Positions 4,092 to 5,069 of a stretch of DNA of 5,069 nt are shown here, piece after piece. The DNA lies in assembly GCA_003230535.1 (NCBI GenBank), contig QIEW01000368.1, positions 1 through 5,069 of the forward strand. The letters are read 5' to 3'. Source of the DNA: a bacterium. Its GTDB lineage: Bacteria; SZUA-182; SZUA-191. The notes under the pieces are model-generated. The model was not told where the DNA came from. It saw only the letters and a program-made list of their open reading frames with translations, and did no database searches. Made by a program: the position numbers and the translations under genes. The stretch's first letter is position 1; each line of letters starts with the position of its first letter.

Positions 4092-5069
4092 TATCTATCC
4101 CTCCTTTTATGTATGTTAGAGTATTTGCTCTGCTTATAGCCAAACAACGGGCCCGGCTCATGGCGCAGTCACCTCGGTTACTCCGCACATCTTTCAGCCA
4201 CCCGTAGCCGATTTCTTCAATTGAAGGAACAATAGGCTTGGATGTAATAATTTTTACCTGGGGTTTTTGCCCACAGGAACATATAGGTATTTCAGGGGGG
4301 CAGATACACTGCCCGCTCAATGAGCGTAAGGTCTGTTTTATTATCCTATCTTCCAAAGAGTGATAACTGATTATTCCAACCCTGCCTCCCTGTTCCAGAC
4401 AGAAGATTATCTGGCGGACGGCTCCTCCTAAACCATCCAATTCGTCATTAACTGCTATTCGGAGCGCTTGAAATGACCGGGTGGCAGGATTAGTCTTGGG
4501 AGGGTGAAATTTGGCGGGAATGGCGCGGCGAATAATCTCCGCCAATTGTAAGGTGCTGGTAATAGGGGACTTTTTTCGGGCTTCGGCTATGGCACAGGCA
4601 ATTCTCTTGCTCCACCTCTCCTCCCCATATGTTCTGATTATCTTCTCCAGATCTGTGGGGGGGAGAAAGTTTACTAAGTCCGCTGCGGTTTGGGGCTGCT
4701 GCTGATCCTGGCGCATATCTAATGGCCCATCCAACCGGAAGCTAAAGCCTCTCCGGGGGTCCTCAATTTGGCTCGATGACAGACCCAAATCGAGAATTAC
4801 ACCCGCTGCCTTATCTATTCTGTGGTGCTTTAAGATTTCATTTAATTCTTTAAAATTGCCTTGAACTAGAACGACCCGCCCGGCAAAACGGGAAAGTCTC
4901 CTTTTAGCTTCCGCAATTGCATTTCGATCACGGTCAACGGCAAGCAGTTTGCCTGAGGGTGCGCTGGCTTCTAATATAGCTTCGGCATGTCCTCCATCTC
5001 CTGTAGTCCCGTCTACATAGACTTTACTCGGCGCGCTCTGCACCAGTTCCCGCAGGATCTCCCGAAGCA
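4078..5069 (-). CDS. rsmH: RsmH, 16S rRNA (cytosine1402-N4)-methyltransferase (5' end outside window)
   Basis: RsmH (MraW) uses S-adenosylmethionine to N4-methylate C1402 in the decoding centre of 16S rRNA and is usually one of the first genes of the dcw cluster. The frame stays open to the window edge: before the GTG at 5043 come codons for LREILREL, matching the family's 'VLLKEVLELL' start, so the GTG is internal and probably only a few codons are missing. 329 residues are visible. Motifs: VYVDGTTGDGGHAEAIL (SAM loop), LLAVDRD, ILDLGLSSSQ, GFSFRLDGPLDMR, ATRSFQALRIAVNDEL, SYHSLEDRIIK, and the cysteine pair region CICPPEIPICSCG. The end of the protein is unusual: after PSIEEI the common NPRSRSAKLR signature is replaced by a divergent tail, GYGWLKDVRSNRGDCAMSR and onward. 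The stop (TAA, 4080-4078) lies inside the next gene. Confidence 0.96.
   Translation of the reverse strand, partial: LREILRELVQSAPSKVYVDGTTGDGGHAEAILEASAPSGKLLAVDRDRNAIAEAKRRLSRFAGRVVLVQGNFKELNEILKHHRIDKAAGVILDLGLSSSQIEDPRRGFSFRLDGPLDMRQDQQQPQTAADLVNFLPPTDLEKIIRTYGEERWSKRIACAIAEARKKSPITSTLQLAEIIRRAIPAKFHPPKTNPATRSFQALRIAVNDELDGLGGAVRQIIFCLEQGGRVGIISYHSLEDRIIKQTLRSLSGQCICPPEIPICSCGQKPQVKIITSKPIVPSIEEIGYGWLKDVRSNRGDCAMSRARCLAISRANTLTYIKGGIDNDKI
4099..4107 (-). promoter_or_regulatory. Strong ribosome binding site for the PASTA gene, inside rsmH
   Basis: On the minus strand AAAGGAGGG (4107-4099) lies 7 nt upstream of the ATG at 4091-4089. It lies within the last codons of rsmH, so translation of the PASTA gene is probably coupled to rsmH. 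It fixes the start codon of the short gene with good confidence. Confidence 0.85.

Noticed and set aside
5041-5043. GTG as the start of rsmH
   Set aside because: The frame remains open to the window edge and the preceding codons encode the conserved LREILREL segment, so the real start lies outside.

Overview
The window is a bacterial division and cell-wall (dcw) gene cluster. Every recognisable gene lies on the minus strand, so transcription runs from high to low coordinates. In that order the genes are: rsmH (16S rRNA methyltransferase, 5' end beyond the window), a short membrane protein with a C-terminal PASTA domain, murE, mraY, and the first 87 codons of murD. The order matches the conserved dcw cluster (rsmH-ftsL-ftsI-murE-murF-mraY-murD-...), but two members are absent: the penicillin-binding domain of FtsI, and all of murF.

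The host is a bacterium that makes peptidoglycan. MurE carries the DNPR motif typical of enzymes that add meso-diaminopimelate. I cannot name the phylum. Moderate base composition, loose intergenic spacing and many short perfect hairpins suggest an environmental, probably uncultured lineage rather than a model proteobacterium or firmicute; this is inference.

Layout. 1-261: murD N-terminal part. 262-343: spacer filled by copy 1 of a ~69-bp dispersed repeat. 344-1429: mraY. 1430-1691: 262-bp non-coding spacer where murF would normally be, with an orphan ribosome binding site, a 9-codon mini-ORF, a palindrome, an 11-bp-stem hairpin and a possible -10 box. 1692-3191: murE. 3192-3557: 366-bp non-coding spacer with copy 2 of the repeat in opposite orientation, a candidate promoter, two strong hairpins and a terminator-like hairpin. 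3558-4091: TM + PASTA protein. 4078-5069: rsmH, overlapping the PASTA gene by 14 nt.

Functionally, MurD and MurE add D-Glu and meso-DAP to the UDP-MurNAc precursor in the cytoplasm. MurF (not here) would complete the pentapeptide and MraY would transfer it to undecaprenyl phosphate in the membrane. RsmH modifies the ribosomal decoding site. The PASTA protein looks like an FtsI reduced to its membrane anchor and its PASTA domain. The most notable features are this reduced FtsI-like gene, the apparent excision of murF leaving its ribosome binding site, and the pair of inverted repeats that bracket murE-mraY.
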